From Microbacterium sp. (GTDB lineage Bacteria > Actinomycetota > Actinomycetes > Actinomycetales > Microbacteriaceae), in NCBI GenBank assembly GCA_029239635.1, contig JARBUN010000015.1:1-36364 (forward strand): 36,364 nucleotides of DNA. The letters run 5' to 3'. The translations under genes and the position numbers were made by a program. Below, one piece after another: positions 25,988 through 33,453 of the stretch; within the stretch, counting starts at the first letter, position 1; each line of letters begins with the position of its first letter. The notes beneath the pieces were generated by a model that was not told the DNA's origin, did not search any database, and saw nothing but the letters and a program-made list of their open reading frames with translations.

Positions 25988-26026
25988 GAGCCCGTCGAAG
26001 CCCGCGGGTGCCCCGCGGGCGGGCTC
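25988..26026 (-). repeat. Intercistronic hairpin between ABC ATPase and binding-protein genes
   Basis: GCCCGCGGG at 26000-26008 pairs with CCCGCGGGC at 26012-26020 around a three-base loop, and GAGCCC at 25988-25993 pairs outside it with GGGCTC at 26021-26026, leaving GTCGAA bulged on one side. It lies in the 124-base gap between two genes of one operon. Hairpins in this position often stabilise upstream message or set different expression of the binding protein; that role is an inference. The strand GGCTGAGCCCGTCGAAGCCC resembles dispersed repeat words I associate with actinobacterial genomes, but I cannot verify copies. Confidence 0.55.
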
Positions 26027-26041
26027 GGGTCCGCGGGCGCG

Positions 26042-26820
<779 letters not shown>

Positions 26821-26824
<4 letters not shown>

Positions 26825-27855
26825 GCGCGGACTCCCTTCGCGGGCGCCGGGCGCGAGGCATCCGTCCCTCCCGGGGGCGCGTCGCCGAGGCGCGCCCACT
26901 GCGTGCTCACCCAGTGACGGGCCCGCTGCAACGGCGTCGGGGGGAGCGCGCGGGCTGCTCCGCGGGCGTAGTGCCGCTCGATGTAGTACTGCGCGACGCT
27001 GAGGATCGTCGTGATGAGCGTGTACCAGACCACCGCGACCAGCAGCAGCGGGATGACGCGGCTGTTGCGGTTGTAGACGACCTGCACGGCGTAGAACAGC
27101 TCGGGGATCGCGATGACGAAGACGACCGACGCGCCCTTCACCAGCCCGATCACCTCGTTCGTGGCGTTGGGCACGATCGAGCGCATCGCCTGCGGCAGGA
27201 TGATGCGGAACAGGCGACGGGATGCCGGGATGCCGAGGGCCGCGGCCGCCTCGTGCTGGCCGGGGTCGACCGAGACGAGCCCGCCGCGGATGATCTCGGC
27301 CGAGTACGCGGCCTGGTGCAGGCCCAGGCCGAGGATGGCCGCGGCGAAGGCGCTGATCAGCTGCACCGTGGGGAACTCGACGATCCAGAAGTCCGTGGTG
27401 AACGGCGTTCCGAGGCCCAGGGTCGGGTAGAGGTAGCCGAGGTTGTACCAGACGATGATCTGCACGACGAGGGGCACCGACCGGAAGAACCAGATGTACG
27501 CCCAGGCCACGGAGTTCAGCAGCGGTGAGGCCGACAGGCGGCCGAGGGCCAGCACGGTGCCGAGCGCGAAGCCGACCACGGCCGAGATCGCGGTGAGGCC
27601 GAGCGTGTATCCGATGCCGATGAGCACCGGCTCCGCGAAGAAGTACTGCGCGAAGGTGCCCCACATGTACCGGTCGTTCGTGACGAGGCTCCAGGCGAAC
27701 TGCGCGACGACGAAGAGCAGCAGGGCGCTGAGGGTCCAGCGCCACCAATGGCGGGTGGGGACGACGGCGATGGTGCCGAGGTCGATCCTGGCGGCGGGAC
27801 TCGTGTCGGACGGGGCGATCGGGCGGGCGGCCGGGGCCGGCGCGGTGGTGGTCAT
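26821..27855 (-). CDS. Polar amino-acid ABC transporter permease
   Basis: 344 residues from ATG 27855, with GAGGAG six bases upstream. The hydrophilic N-terminus of about 35 residues precedes a first helix (WTLSALLLFVVAQFAWSLV), a soluble loop, then the HisMQ-type permease core: GIGYTLGLTAISAVVGFALG, AYIWFFRSVPLVVQIIVWYN, YSAEIIRGGLVSVDPGQHEA with AAALGIPASRRLFRIILPQA (the coupling helix), and NEVIGLVKGASVVFVIAIPE. Only one permease gene is present, so the channel is presumably a homodimer. The C-terminus is extended by a basic, Pro-rich tail. First gene of the operon; the upstream gap holds a palindrome. Confidence 0.93.
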
Positions 27856-27939
27856 GGCGTGCTCCTCGAGCGGCGGATCGGCGGTGAAGCCGGTGGGTGC
27901 CCGAAACGCTAAGCCGGGCCTCCGCCGTTCGCGACGCGG

Positions 27940-27958
27940 GGTTTCACACGTCGAAACC
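27940..27958. promoter_or_regulatory. Inverted repeat upstream of the amino-acid ABC operon, possible operator
   Basis: GGTTTC at 27940-27945 and GAAACC at 27953-27958 are perfect inverted arms seven bases apart, about 85 bases upstream of the permease ATG and 75 bases beyond the end of the M20 peptidase gene. Size and symmetry suit a dimeric repressor. No regulator gene is adjacent. Confidence 0.4.
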
Positions 27959-28031
27959 GTCCGCCATGCTCCGCAAGACGGCGCCTCGCGGGGTAACACG
28001 CTGGCGGCGCGGTGTGGCGCGCGCTATGGCC

Positions 28032-29309
28032 TCACGCCTCCCGCAACACCCGCGCCGTCACCCGCGTGCCGAAGTGCAGCGCATCGACCGGCACGCCCTC
28101 GTCCGCGGCGTGGAACTGCCCGAACACGTCGAAGTCGGCGGGCACGCGCAGCGGCACGAAGCCGTACCCGCGGATCCCCAGCTCGGCGAGGTGCTTGTTG
28201 TCGGTGCTGGCCGGGAGCAGGTACGGCACGACGATGCCGTCGGGGTCCTCGGCGGTGACGGCATCCTGCAGCACGCCGACGAGCGGGGCGTCGACCGGTG
28301 CTTCGATCGCGGGAACCGCGCGGGCCCACGTGACCTCGACGTCGGGTCCGACGAGGGCCTCGATCTCGGCGCGTAGGGTCTCGTCGTGCCCCGGCAGCAT
28401 GCGGATGTCCAGGCGAGCGGAGGCCGTCGAGGGGATGACGTTGGTCTTCCCCCCGGCCTCGAGCACGGTGGGTGAGACGGTGTGGTGCATTCCCGCGTCG
28501 ATGAGGGATGCCGTGAAGCCGAGGTCGTCCACATCGCCGCCGGCCCGCGCGTACACGTCGAGGAAGCGGTCGAGCGTCGCCGTCCGGACCACGGGGAACC
28601 GGTGCTCCCCGATCGCGACGACCGCGCGCGCGAGGCGCACCACGGCGTTGTCGGCCGTGGGCCGGGAACCGTGCGCCGCATGCCCGCGCGCCGTGAGGGT
28701 CGCCGAGGTGACGCCCTTCTCCGCCGTCGCCACGAGGTACGCGCGACGGTCGCCGGGAAGAGGGATCGAGAACCCGCCGACCTCGCTGATCGCCTCCGTC
28801 GCTCCCGCGAACAGCTCGGGCCGGTTGCGCACGATCCAGCGCGCGCCCCACACGCCCCCGGCCTCCTCGTCGGCGAAGAAGGCGAAGATGAGGTCGCGCC
28901 GCGGGACGATGCCCTCGCGCCGGAACGCCCGGGCGATCGCGAGCAGCATCCCGGCGAAGTCCTTCATGTCCACGGCCCCGCGGCCGTAGAGGATGCCGTC
29001 GTGGATCTCGGCTCCGAAGGGCGGATACGTCCAGTTCTCGACCTCGACCGGCACGACGTCGAGGTGGGCGTGGGCGACGAGGGCCCCGGCATCCGGATCC
29101 GAACCGGCCAAGCGCGCGATCACGCTCGCCCGCCCCGGGACGGGTTCGACGAGCGTCGTCTCGTAGCCCGCGTCTTCGAGCTGGGTCTGGACGAAGACCG
29201 CGGCGCGCGTCTCCCCGTCGCCGATCGTCGATGCCTCGCCGGTGTTGACGCTGTCGATGCGGATGAGGGCGCGGATGAACTCCAGCGCCTCCGCCTCCAG
29301 GGGTGACAT
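28032..29309 (-). CDS. M20/ArgE-DapE-family metallopeptidase or deacylase
   Basis: 425 residues. The M20 zinc centre is complete: H82 and D84 in VAHAHLDVVP, the bridging D114 in YGRGAVDMKDFAG, the general base E148 with E149 in FFADEEAGGVWGA, and a late His in LLPASTDNKHLAELGIRGYG. A dimerisation (lid) domain lies in the middle (TARGHAAHGSRPTADNAVVR). Such enzymes hydrolyse amide bonds of N-acyl amino acids, dipeptides or related compounds in the cytoplasm. It starts three bases after the stop of the broken carboxymuconolactone-decarboxylase-like gene and lies upstream of the amino-acid importer, consistent with use of imported acylated or peptide compounds. Confidence 0.92.
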   Translation of the reverse strand: MSPLEAEALEFIRALIRIDSVNTGEASTIGDGETRAAVFVQTQLEDAGYETTLVEPVPGRASVIARLAGSDPDAGALVAHAHLDVVPVEVENWTYPPFGAEIHDGILYGRGAVDMKDFAGMLLAIARAFRREGIVPRRDLIFAFFADEEAGGVWGARWIVRNRPELFAGATEAISEVGGFSIPLPGDRRAYLVATAEKGVTSATLTARGHAAHGSRPTADNAVVRLARAVVAIGEHRFPVVRTATLDRFLDVYARAGGDVDDLGFTASLIDAGMHHTVSPTVLEAGGKTNVIPSTASARLDIRMLPGHDETLRAEIEALVGPDVEVTWARAVPAIEAPVDAPLVGVLQDAVTAEDPDGIVVPYLLPASTDNKHLAELGIRGYGFVPLRVPADFDVFGQFHAADEGVPVDALHFGTRVTARVLREA

Positions 29310-29312
29310 GCG

Positions 29313-29508
29313 TCAGTGCTCGTGGGGACGGGCGTCCTCGCCGAGCTTGAACGCGAGGCGGCCGTGCGCGTAGCCGCCCCCCGCGCGGATCGCCGTGGCC
29401 ACCGACGGCCTGATCGAACGCGGCGAACGCGGCCAGGATGTCGGGCGTCTCGGCCTTGTAGACCTTCGTGTAGGTCTTGTCGGCGGCGCGGTCGAAGTAC
29501 TCGGACAT
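29313..29508 (-). pseudogene. Carboxymuconolactone decarboxylase/AhpD-like gene with the central part deleted
   Basis: From ATG 29508, with GGAG upstream, the product starts MSEYFDRAADKTYTKVYKAE and TPDILAAFAAFDQAV, the typical beginning of small CMD-family proteins. Near 29400 the frame changes and the remaining bases encode the family ending ATAIRAGGGYAHGRLAFKLG followed by EDARPHEH and a stop at 29313. About 50 residues that should lie between, including the CxxC redox or active site, are absent. So this is an internal deletion with a frame change and cannot make an active enzyme. It is the gene immediately upstream of the M20 peptidase, three bases away. Confidence 0.72.
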
Positions 29509-29723
29509 GTGCTCTCCAGGTCGAGATGGGCGGACGGATGCCACGGCGCGGCTTTCTCGCCGGTGCGCGAACTTCGCAGAGCGAAACTCCTGAGAAATGC
29601 CGCCGTGGAGCGAGTTGCCGGCGTTCGAGCGGCCGGGGAGCCGTAATTTCAGGAGTTTCGCCCGGGCGGGCGCGGAAACCGGCCCGCGCCGCACCCCGGC
29701 TGGCGCCGCGTCCCCATCCAGGC
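29509..29723. repeat. Intergenic region with a 13-bp inverted repeat
   Basis: GCGAAACTCCTGA at 29581-29593 is repeated in perfect inverted form at 29649-29661 (TCAGGAGTTTCGC), with AT-rich GAAAT and AATT next to the inner ends and a 55-base spacer. It lies in the 215-base gap between the SDR gene and the broken CMD-like gene, both on the minus strand. The stretch is less GC-rich than its surroundings at the arms. Possible roles are a dimer-of-dimers operator, a mobile-repeat end, or a message-processing site; I cannot choose between them. No gene is seen here. Confidence 0.55.
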
Positions 29724-30431
29724 TCAGTGCATGACCATCCCGCCGGTGACGTTGATCGCCTGGCCGGTGAGGTAGCTGCCCGCGGGCGAGGCGAGGAAGT
29801 GCGTCACGCCCGCGACGTCCTCGGGGATCCCGAGCCGGCCCAGCGGCGACTTCGCGCTCCATGCCGCGATGTCGGCTTCCGAGCGGGTGTCGGCTCCCAT
29901 CTCGGTGAGCACGTACCCCGGGCACACCGCGTTCACGGTGACGCCGTGGCATCCCCATTCCTGCGCGCCCGCGCGCGTGAGCGCGACGACCGCGGCCTTC
30001 GACGCGGCGTAGTGGCCCTCGCCTCCGCCGCCCTGCTTCGCGGCCATGCTCGCGATGTTGACGATCGCGCCGCGGCGGGCGTCGAGCATGGCGGGGGCGA
30101 CGGCCTGCATGGTCACGAGCGTGGCGCGGGCATTGATGTCGAGCACGCGATCCCAGTCGTCGACGGTGATGTCGAGCAGCGACGCGTGCTGGAAGATGCC
30201 GGCGCAGTTGACGAGCACGTCGACTCCGCCGAGCATCTCGATCGCCTCACCGACCGCCCGGCGGGTGTCGAGCGGATCGCGCAGGTCGACCGCGACGAAC
30301 ACGGATGCCGACTCCTCGGCCGGCGCGCGTCGATCCAGCACCGCGACGTGGGCGCCGTCGGAGAGGAATCGTTCGACGATCGCGGCGCCGATGCCGCCGG
30401 AGCCTCCCGTGACGATGACGCGGTGGGACAT
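29724..30431 (-). CDS. Short-chain dehydrogenase/reductase (SDR)
   Basis: 235 residues of the classical SDR type. Cofactor motif TGGSGGIG is at residues 8-15, VDLRDPLD follows the second strand (an Asp there leans to NAD(H)), then NCAGIFQH, the catalytic Ser in IVNIASMAAK and the Tyr/Lys pair in HYAASKAAV. The ending FLASPAGSYLTGQAINVTGG matches FabG-like enzymes. It should oxidise an alcohol or reduce a carbonyl. Start ATG 30431 has AAAGGAG seven bases upstream. It heads a minus-strand series with the CMD-like fragment and the M20 peptidase. Confidence 0.92.
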   Translation of the reverse strand: MSHRVIVTGGSGGIGAAIVERFLSDGAHVAVLDRRAPAEESASVFVAVDLRDPLDTRRAVGEAIEMLGGVDVLVNCAGIFQHASLLDITVDDWDRVLDINARATLVTMQAVAPAMLDARRGAIVNIASMAAKQGGGGEGHYAASKAAVVALTRAGAQEWGCHGVTVNAVCPGYVLTEMGADTRSEADIAAWSAKSPLGRLGIPEDVAGVTHFLASPAGSYLTGQAINVTGGMVMH

Positions 30432-30509
30432 GGTGCTCCTTTCGCCCGGGCGTCGGGTCGCCCTGCGTCGTCACGGTACGCCCGGCGTCGTACAGCATCG
30501 CGACGGCGC

Positions 30510-30528
30510 TGTTTCGGCGGCGTAACGC
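30510..30528 (+). repeat. Direct repeat copy 1, TGTTTC..CGGCGTAACGC
   Basis: TGTTTCGGCGGCGTAACGC recurs with two mismatches at 30724-30742, flanking the small membrane-protein gene. It includes the palindrome GGCGTAACGCC and lies 23 bases upstream of the small gene's start, in the divergent gap with the SDR. Possible regulator site or repeat boundary. Confidence 0.5.
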
Positions 30529-30539
30529 CGCGACGCGGC

Positions 30540-30545
30540 TAGGGT
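30540..30545 (+). promoter_or_regulatory. -10-like element for a leaderless small membrane-protein gene
   Basis: TAGGGT ends six bases before ATG 30552 and no ribosome site is present, the same geometry as at several other genes in this window. Confidence 0.4.
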
Positions 30546-30551
30546 GAGGCC

Positions 30552-30746
30552 ATGAATCCGGCGATCGGACCCGACGCCGCGGCGCCGCGAGGCACCGGTG
30601 CGGCCGCGGGGAGCATCGCCCTCTCCGTGCTCGTCATCGCCGTGCTGGCCTTCGGGTGGTCGCCACTGATCGGCGCCCTGTTCCTTCTCGCCTGGGTTCC
30701 GGGCGGGGCGCGGGCGACACCGGTGTTTCCACGGCGTAACGCTTGA
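30552..30746 (+). CDS. Small hypothetical membrane protein, 64 aa
   Basis: MNPAIGPDAAAPRGTGAAAG leads into one long hydrophobic stretch (SIALSVLVIAVLAFGWSPLI and GALFLLAWV), enough for one or two membrane helices, and ends in a short basic tail. No family is recognised. Support for it being real is the leaderless-type -10 box six bases before its ATG and normal codon use. It is flanked by 19-base direct repeats, and its last codons fall within the second one. Confidence 0.45.
   Translation: MNPAIGPDAAAPRGTGAAAGSIALSVLVIAVLAFGWSPLIGALFLLAWVPGGARATPVFPRRNA
30724..30742 (+). repeat. Direct repeat copy 2, TGTTTC..CGGCGTAACGC
   Basis: TGTTTCCACGGCGTAACGC matches copy 1 at 30510-30528 at 17 of 19 positions and lies across the end of the small membrane-protein gene, 38 bases upstream of the promoter-like box of the esterase gene. 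Confidence 0.5.
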
Positions 30747-30779
30747 TCGTCGGCGCGGGGCCGGTGGCATCCGGGGTCT

Positions 30780-30785
30780 TACGCT
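30780..30785 (+). promoter_or_regulatory. -10-like element placed six bases before an ATC codon of the esterase frame
   Basis: TACGCT at 30780-30785 is followed, after exactly six bases, by ATC at 30792-30794, which is in frame with the esterase. At the other leaderless genes in the window ATG occupies this place. It suggests the original start codon was ATG and has changed by one base. Confidence 0.45.
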
Positions 30786-30890
30786 CGGGGCATCGCCGCC
30801 CCGCAGGCGGGGACCATCCCGTCGGGCGCCACGGATGCCGACGGCGACGACGCCACACGGATCGCCGAGCTGCGCGCGAACCCCTCGTGG

Positions 30891-31679
30891 GTGCGCCTAC
30901 CCGACGACGAGACCCTCGAATCCATCGACCTGGATGCCGACGGCGTGGCGCTGCGCCTCTACCGCCCCCGCGCGGGACACCGCGGGACGCTCGTCTTCGC
31001 CCACGGCGGCGGATGGGTCGCCGGTGATCTCGACAACAACGACGCGCTGTGCCGTGCGCTCGCCGTCGCGACGGGGACCCAGGTGCTGAGCGTCGACTAC
31101 CGCCTCGCGCCCGAGCACCCCTTCCCGGCCGGACTCGACGACCTCGAGCGCGCACTGCGTTTCGCCGCCTCCGGTGCCGGCGGGTGGGTGGACCCGGCCC
31201 TGCTCGGCGTCGCCGGACACAGCGCGGGGGGAAACCTCGCCGCCGCGCTCGCCCTGCGTGCGCGCGAGGGTCGGGCTCCCGGCATCCGGGTTAAGGTGCT
31301 GCTGTGCCCGGTGCTCGACGCGCCCGATCCCGAGCGTCCGAGCTACCGCGCCCACACCGAGAATCTGCCGCTGACCGCGAAGGGGATGCAGTGGTACTGG
31401 GGGCTGTACGTGCGAGATGCGGGTGTCCCCGCCGAGGCCGCGCCGCTGCGGGCGCCGGACCTCACCGGGTCGGCGCCGACGGCGATCGTCGCGGCGAGCG
31501 TCGACCCGCTGTCGGATGAGGCGGAGGAGTACGCGGGGCGGTTGGCGGCATCCGGGGTCCCCGTCGAGTTCGTGCGGCGCGAGGGCGTGCCGCACCTGTT
31601 CCTGGTGTTCCCGTCGACGCCCGCGCGCGACGAGGTGCTGGCGCAGATCGCGCCGGCGGTGCGCGCCGCCTTCGCCTGA
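30891..31679 (+). CDS. HSL-type alpha/beta hydrolase (esterase/lipase family)
   Basis: The hormone-sensitive-lipase group is shown by the oxyanion motif HGGGWVAGDL, the conserved VDYRLAPEHPFPAGLDD, the nucleophile elbow GHSAGGNLAAALAL, the acid in ASVDPLSDEAEEYA and the final His in EGVPHLFLVF. GTG 30891 is the first ordinary start codon in frame and gives 262 residues, but it has no ribosome site. The coding frame continues upstream to 30792 (IAAPQAGTIPSGATDADGDD), where a leaderless start would be expected but the codon is ATC; that form would be 295 residues, the usual family length. It hydrolyses esters of small acyl or aryl compounds, presumably in the cytoplasm. Fully intact downstream of the start question. 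Confidence 0.87.
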   Translation: MRLPDDETLESIDLDADGVALRLYRPRAGHRGTLVFAHGGGWVAGDLDNNDALCRALAVATGTQVLSVDYRLAPEHPFPAGLDDLERALRFAASGAGGWVDPALLGVAGHSAGGNLAAALALRAREGRAPGIRVKVLLCPVLDAPDPERPSYRAHTENLPLTAKGMQWYWGLYVRDAGVPAEAAPLRAPDLTGSAPTAIVAASVDPLSDEAEEYAGRLAASGVPVEFVRREGVPHLFLVFPSTPARDEVLAQIAPAVRAAFA

Positions 31680-31684
31680 GGGCC

Positions 31685-31766
31685 TGACCTCGTCCCACTT
31701 CCGGCGGGGTCATGTCCCACTTTGTGCGGTCTGAGGGGCGTCCAGGCAGCCACTTTTGGGACGTGG
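31685..31766 (+). repeat. 82-bp repeat unit 1, hairpin-forming
   Basis: This unit and the one at 31817-31898 have equal length and about 83% identity, starting TGACCTCGTCCCACTT and ending TTTTGGGACGTGG. Within the unit CATGTCCCA pairs with TGGGACGTG near its end (one G:T), and GTCCCACTT occurs twice. It begins six bases after the esterase stop. Confidence 0.75.
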
Positions 31767-31816
31767 TCGGGTGGCGGGCCGCGGCGGCGGCGGTGGTGGC
31801 GGTGGCGGGCGGTAGC

Positions 31817-31898
31817 TGACCTCGTCCCACTTTCGGCGGGGTCATGTCCCACTTCGTGTGGCCTGCGACCCGTGCAGGTGACCATTTTTGGGACATGG
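31817..31898 (+). repeat. 82-bp repeat unit 2, hairpin-forming
   Basis: Second copy, 132 bases downstream of the first. Here the outer stem is perfect over nine pairs (CATGTCCCA with TGGGACATG) and an inner CCTGC/GCAGG stem is added. The 50 bases between the copies (31767-31816) are an almost pure G/C stretch of GGC/GGT-type triplets. Differences between copies cluster in the middle, while the GTCCCA/TGGGAC ends are conserved. Confidence 0.75.
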
Positions 31899-31964
31899 CT
31901 ACACCCCCGCCGCCCCGCAAACAACCCGCCCCACGCTCGGAACACTGCGGAAACACGCCATTGT

Positions 31965-31970
31965 TACCGT
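31965..31970 (+). promoter_or_regulatory. -10-like element for a leaderless amidohydrolase gene
   Basis: TACCGT (within TTGTTACCGT) ends seven bases before ATG 31978, and no Shine-Dalgarno sequence is present. The region just upstream is comparatively AT-rich. Confidence 0.45.
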
Positions 31971-31977
31971 CATCAAC

Positions 31978-33147
31978 ATGTCGCTCCTGGTCATCAACGC
32001 ACGGCTCATCACGGTCCCCGCGGGCATCGACGACCCCGGCTACATCGAACGCGGGTACATGCTCGTGCAGGACGGCCGCATCGCCGCGATCGGCGCCGGA
32101 GACCCCGATCCGGGTGTCACGGCCGACGAGATCCTCGACGTCGACGGCAAGTTCGTGGCTCCCGGCTTCGTCTCGAGCCACAGCCACCTCTTCACGAGCG
32201 GCTCGCGCGGACTCGGCGTCGACCAGACCCTCTACGGCTGGTGCACGTCGATGTTCAGCGTGCTCGACAACGCCTCGCCCGACCAGATCTACTGGGCGAC
32301 GCTGCACGGCTCGCTCGACTTCCTCGCCAACGGCGTGACCACGGCGTACAACTTCACCGACCCGCTGCTCCCCTGGGAGCCGATGGTCGAGGGCAAGCGC
32401 GCCGACGGCGGCGGCATCCTGCGCGATCACGCCTGGCACACGTGGGCACCGACGACGAGATCTTCGCCCGGTTCGAGGCCTCGCTCGACCACGTGCTCGC
32501 GATGGATCCCGACATCGCGCTCGGCGCGTCGATCATGGGGCAGGTGCAGTGGTCGACCCGGCCCGACGCCGCCGAGATCGAGGTCGCCGTCATGGACCGC
32601 TTCGGCGTCACCAACCAGGCGCACTTCCTCGAGACGTACGAGGCGGCCGGCGTCCAACGGACGTCTGGCATCCGGCATCGCGCACGTGCCCGAGATGCTC
32701 GAGCAGGGCATGAAGGTCGGCATGGGCCTCGACGACCAGGCCTGCACCGACGTCGCCGACCCGTGGCAGAACATGCGCATGGGCATGTTCATGCAGCGCG
32801 CCCGCACGCACGACCCGCTGTCGATGATGCCCGAGCGGGTGCTGCGCCTGCACACCCTCGGCGGGGCCGAGATCATGGGCGTCGACGACCGCGTCGGCAG
32901 CCTCGAGGTGGGCAAGTTCGCCGACTTCGTGGTCGTGGATCCGCGCAAGCCCGACGTCGGCCCGCTGTGGAACCCGGTGCGCAGCTACGTCCTCGCGTGC
33001 GGCCTGCGCAACCTGACTCAGGTCTACGTCGGCGGCAAGCTCGTGAACGAGAACGGCCTCTCGACCAACCCGCTCGCCGAGGAGGCGTCCCGCGTGCTGC
33101 ACGAGGAGCTTCCCGCCTTGGCCGAGGAGTTCGGCGTCATCCTCTAG
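31978..33147 (+). pseudogene. Amidohydrolase-superfamily protein (TrzA/SsnA-like) with frameshift and internal deletion
   Basis: ATG 31978 opens with MSLLVINARLITVPAGIDDP; LDVDGKFVAPGFVSSHSHLF carries the first two metal-binding His of the amidohydrolase barrel. After AWHTWAP near 32450 the frame shifts, and the middle frame continues TDDEIFARFEASLDHVLAMD to QAHFLETYEAAG near 32650; a single missing base explains this first break. There the frame returns to the first and resumes at SNGRLASGIAHVPEMLEQGM with VGMGLDDQACTD (the catalytic Asp region), ending at 33147. Between HFLET and SNGRLASG homologues carry about 30-35 further residues including a metal-ligand His, so a deletion of roughly 100 bases is implied. 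The intact family hydrolyses or deaminates N-heterocycles and related amides. As sequenced it should be inactive. Confidence 0.75.
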
Positions 33148-33453
33148 GGCGACATGTCTAGGGGGGTAGGCACGCAAGAACGAGACGAGCCCCACAGTGT
33201 GGACGGGCGAGGTGGGCAGTCGTTGAGCACGGCTCTCATGTCGCGGCTGGACACGCCTCCGTTGCCATCAGGATCATTCGCCCGAAAAGAGTGAAGACCG
33301 TCAGCGCCGCGCCCCACGCCTAAGCTCGCCAGCCGTCGCCGCTACCCGCCCCCCAGTCACCCTTCTCCCGGTGCGGATCCACTGGCTGGCTGGGGACCTC
33401 AGCGTAGTCTTCGCGCGCTGGATGAGCTGGTCAACGTTTCGGCGTAGGGTGCG
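33148..33453. other. Intergenic region without a recognisable gene
   Basis: About 300 bases between the amidohydrolase stop and the SDR stop. Codon bias of neighbouring genes is lost, base composition is a little less GC-rich, and neither strand has a convincing frame. It starts with TCTAGGGGGGTAGG, which is unlike flanking DNA. I see no tRNA, no strong terminator hairpin and no repeat copy. It may be remnant sequence. Confidence 0.5.

Noticed and set aside
31685..31898. CRISPR array or insertion-sequence ends
   Set aside because: Only two units of 82 bp with 50-bp spacing, no short regular spacers, no cas genes, and no transposase frame between or beside them.
33148..33453. tRNA or small RNA gene in the less GC-rich gap
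   Set aside because: No cloverleaf, no T-loop GTTCRANNC context, and no strong stem followed by a T tract could be found by eye.
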